From: Didymella arachidicola | Taxonomy: Eukaryota > Ascomycota > Dothideomycetes > Pleosporales > Didymellaceae | Assembly: GCA_016630955.3 (NCBI GenBank) | Contig: CM049992.1 | Span: forward strand, 1,860,001 to 1,924,000 | Reading direction: 5' to 3' | Length of the DNA: 64,000 bases | Shown: piece by piece, positions 63,439 to 64,000 of the stretch | Numbering within the stretch: position 1 is the first letter of the stretch | Layout: each line of letters begins with the position of its first letter | Position numbers and translations under genes: made by a program | Notes under the pieces: generated by a model | The model's database searches: none | Seen by the model: the letters and a program-made list of their open reading frames with translations, nothing else | What the model was told of the DNA's origin: nothing

Positions 63439-64000
63439 GTTGTAGCATTGCTGCTAATACATGCAATGTTGCATTCTCCTAGAGGCGTGTAGTCAGCCTA
63501 TCAACTAGAGGTGCGTAATTTTCTAGGACCGTTGTTGATGCGCAACATGCTGCCACACCGAGACCAAGCTCGAATAGACGGCGTTTTCCGCACAAGCCAG
63601 TGTGCTGCGCGGGTGCTATACTTTACTAGTGCCTCAGAAGCAGGTCTATTGACGCGAATTATTATTCACAGTTGCTCTTGTCCAAAGGTCATCGAGCCAA
63701 GCATAGACCCTTGTTATATTCTTGCTTTCTATTCTCGGTTCAAATTGTTCTTTTCGCGCGATCATGATCTGTCAACCCTGCCCCTGCCTCACGCCACGGC
63801 TCACCGATAGGGTGTGGCCTGCACTCTCCGACAGCCCGCCCTGACCGCCAGGACTCTACCGTCCAAACTCATAGCACTATCGTTTACTGTAGTCTGCCAT
63901 CGCCTCGTACCTCTGCTTGCGCCCACATAGTCTTGGTAGACGAGGCCACTCTGTTATCACAAGCCTGGAAGGTTCGAAAGGACCAAAGACTGTATCGGCG
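63439..64000. other. No gene recognised
   Basis: Short open frames without domains, up to the window end. Confidence 0.4.

Overview
The window reads as filamentous ascomycete chromosomal DNA, most likely a Dothideomycete (Pleosporales-like). Short GT-AG introns of about 47-53 bp with CTAAC/CTGAC-type branch sites, Zn2Cys6 regulators, and many pogo/Fot1-type and Tc1-type transposons carrying C-to-T (CpA to TpA) damage typical of repeat-induced point mutation (RIP) support this. The taxonomic placement is inference.

Layout. 1-8.6 kb is a decaying margin: the 5' part of a malic enzyme gene, then pseudogenes of an amino-acid permease, an aldo/keto reductase, an unrecognised protein and a Zn2Cys6 regulator, with a pogo-like element (3561-6623) that itself carries a 5'-truncated LINE. 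8.6-15.1 kb is an intact catabolic group: a levoglucosan-kinase-like sugar kinase, a divergent Zn2Cys6 activator, a hexose-type MFS transporter, and a secreted LPMO-like protein. 16.1-18.0 kb is a second pogo-like element with an open transposase. 18.1-30.8 kb is ordinary euchromatin: an unrecognised protein, an alpha/beta hydrolase, a multi-spanning membrane protein, a homoserine kinase fused to an AIR synthase, an AAA ATPase with a GC-AG intron, and a small F-box-like gene. 31.5-61.1 kb is a transposon nest. 61.1-64 kb holds a regulator pseudogene and unassigned DNA.

The nest is the striking part. It is organised as a giant inverted repeat (33627-43239 against 49315-58918, about 7.8 kb of shared sequence per arm, essentially identical) around a 6.1 kb spacer. 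Each arm has one private transposon with a perfect empty TA site in the other arm, so the duplication came first and the two arms then diverged by independent insertions. The elements belong to three groups: A (about 2.1 kb, transposase with coiled-coil basic tail), B (about 1.85 kb, transposase with C-terminal zinc knuckle) and C (Tc1-type, 1.36 kb). Nearly every terminal inverted repeat (TIR) of groups A and B carries a direct repeat with a period of exactly 17 bp whose sequence differs from element to element. This is the size of a CENP-B box, and these transposases carry CENP-B-type DNA-binding domains.

How the host genes may work together: the kinase, activator and transporter at 8.6-14.1 kb could form a small pathway for uptake and phosphorylation of an anhydrosugar such as levoglucosan. 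The transporter promoter carries phased CGG repeats that could be the activator's target. No tRNA, rRNA or CRISPR array was recognised.
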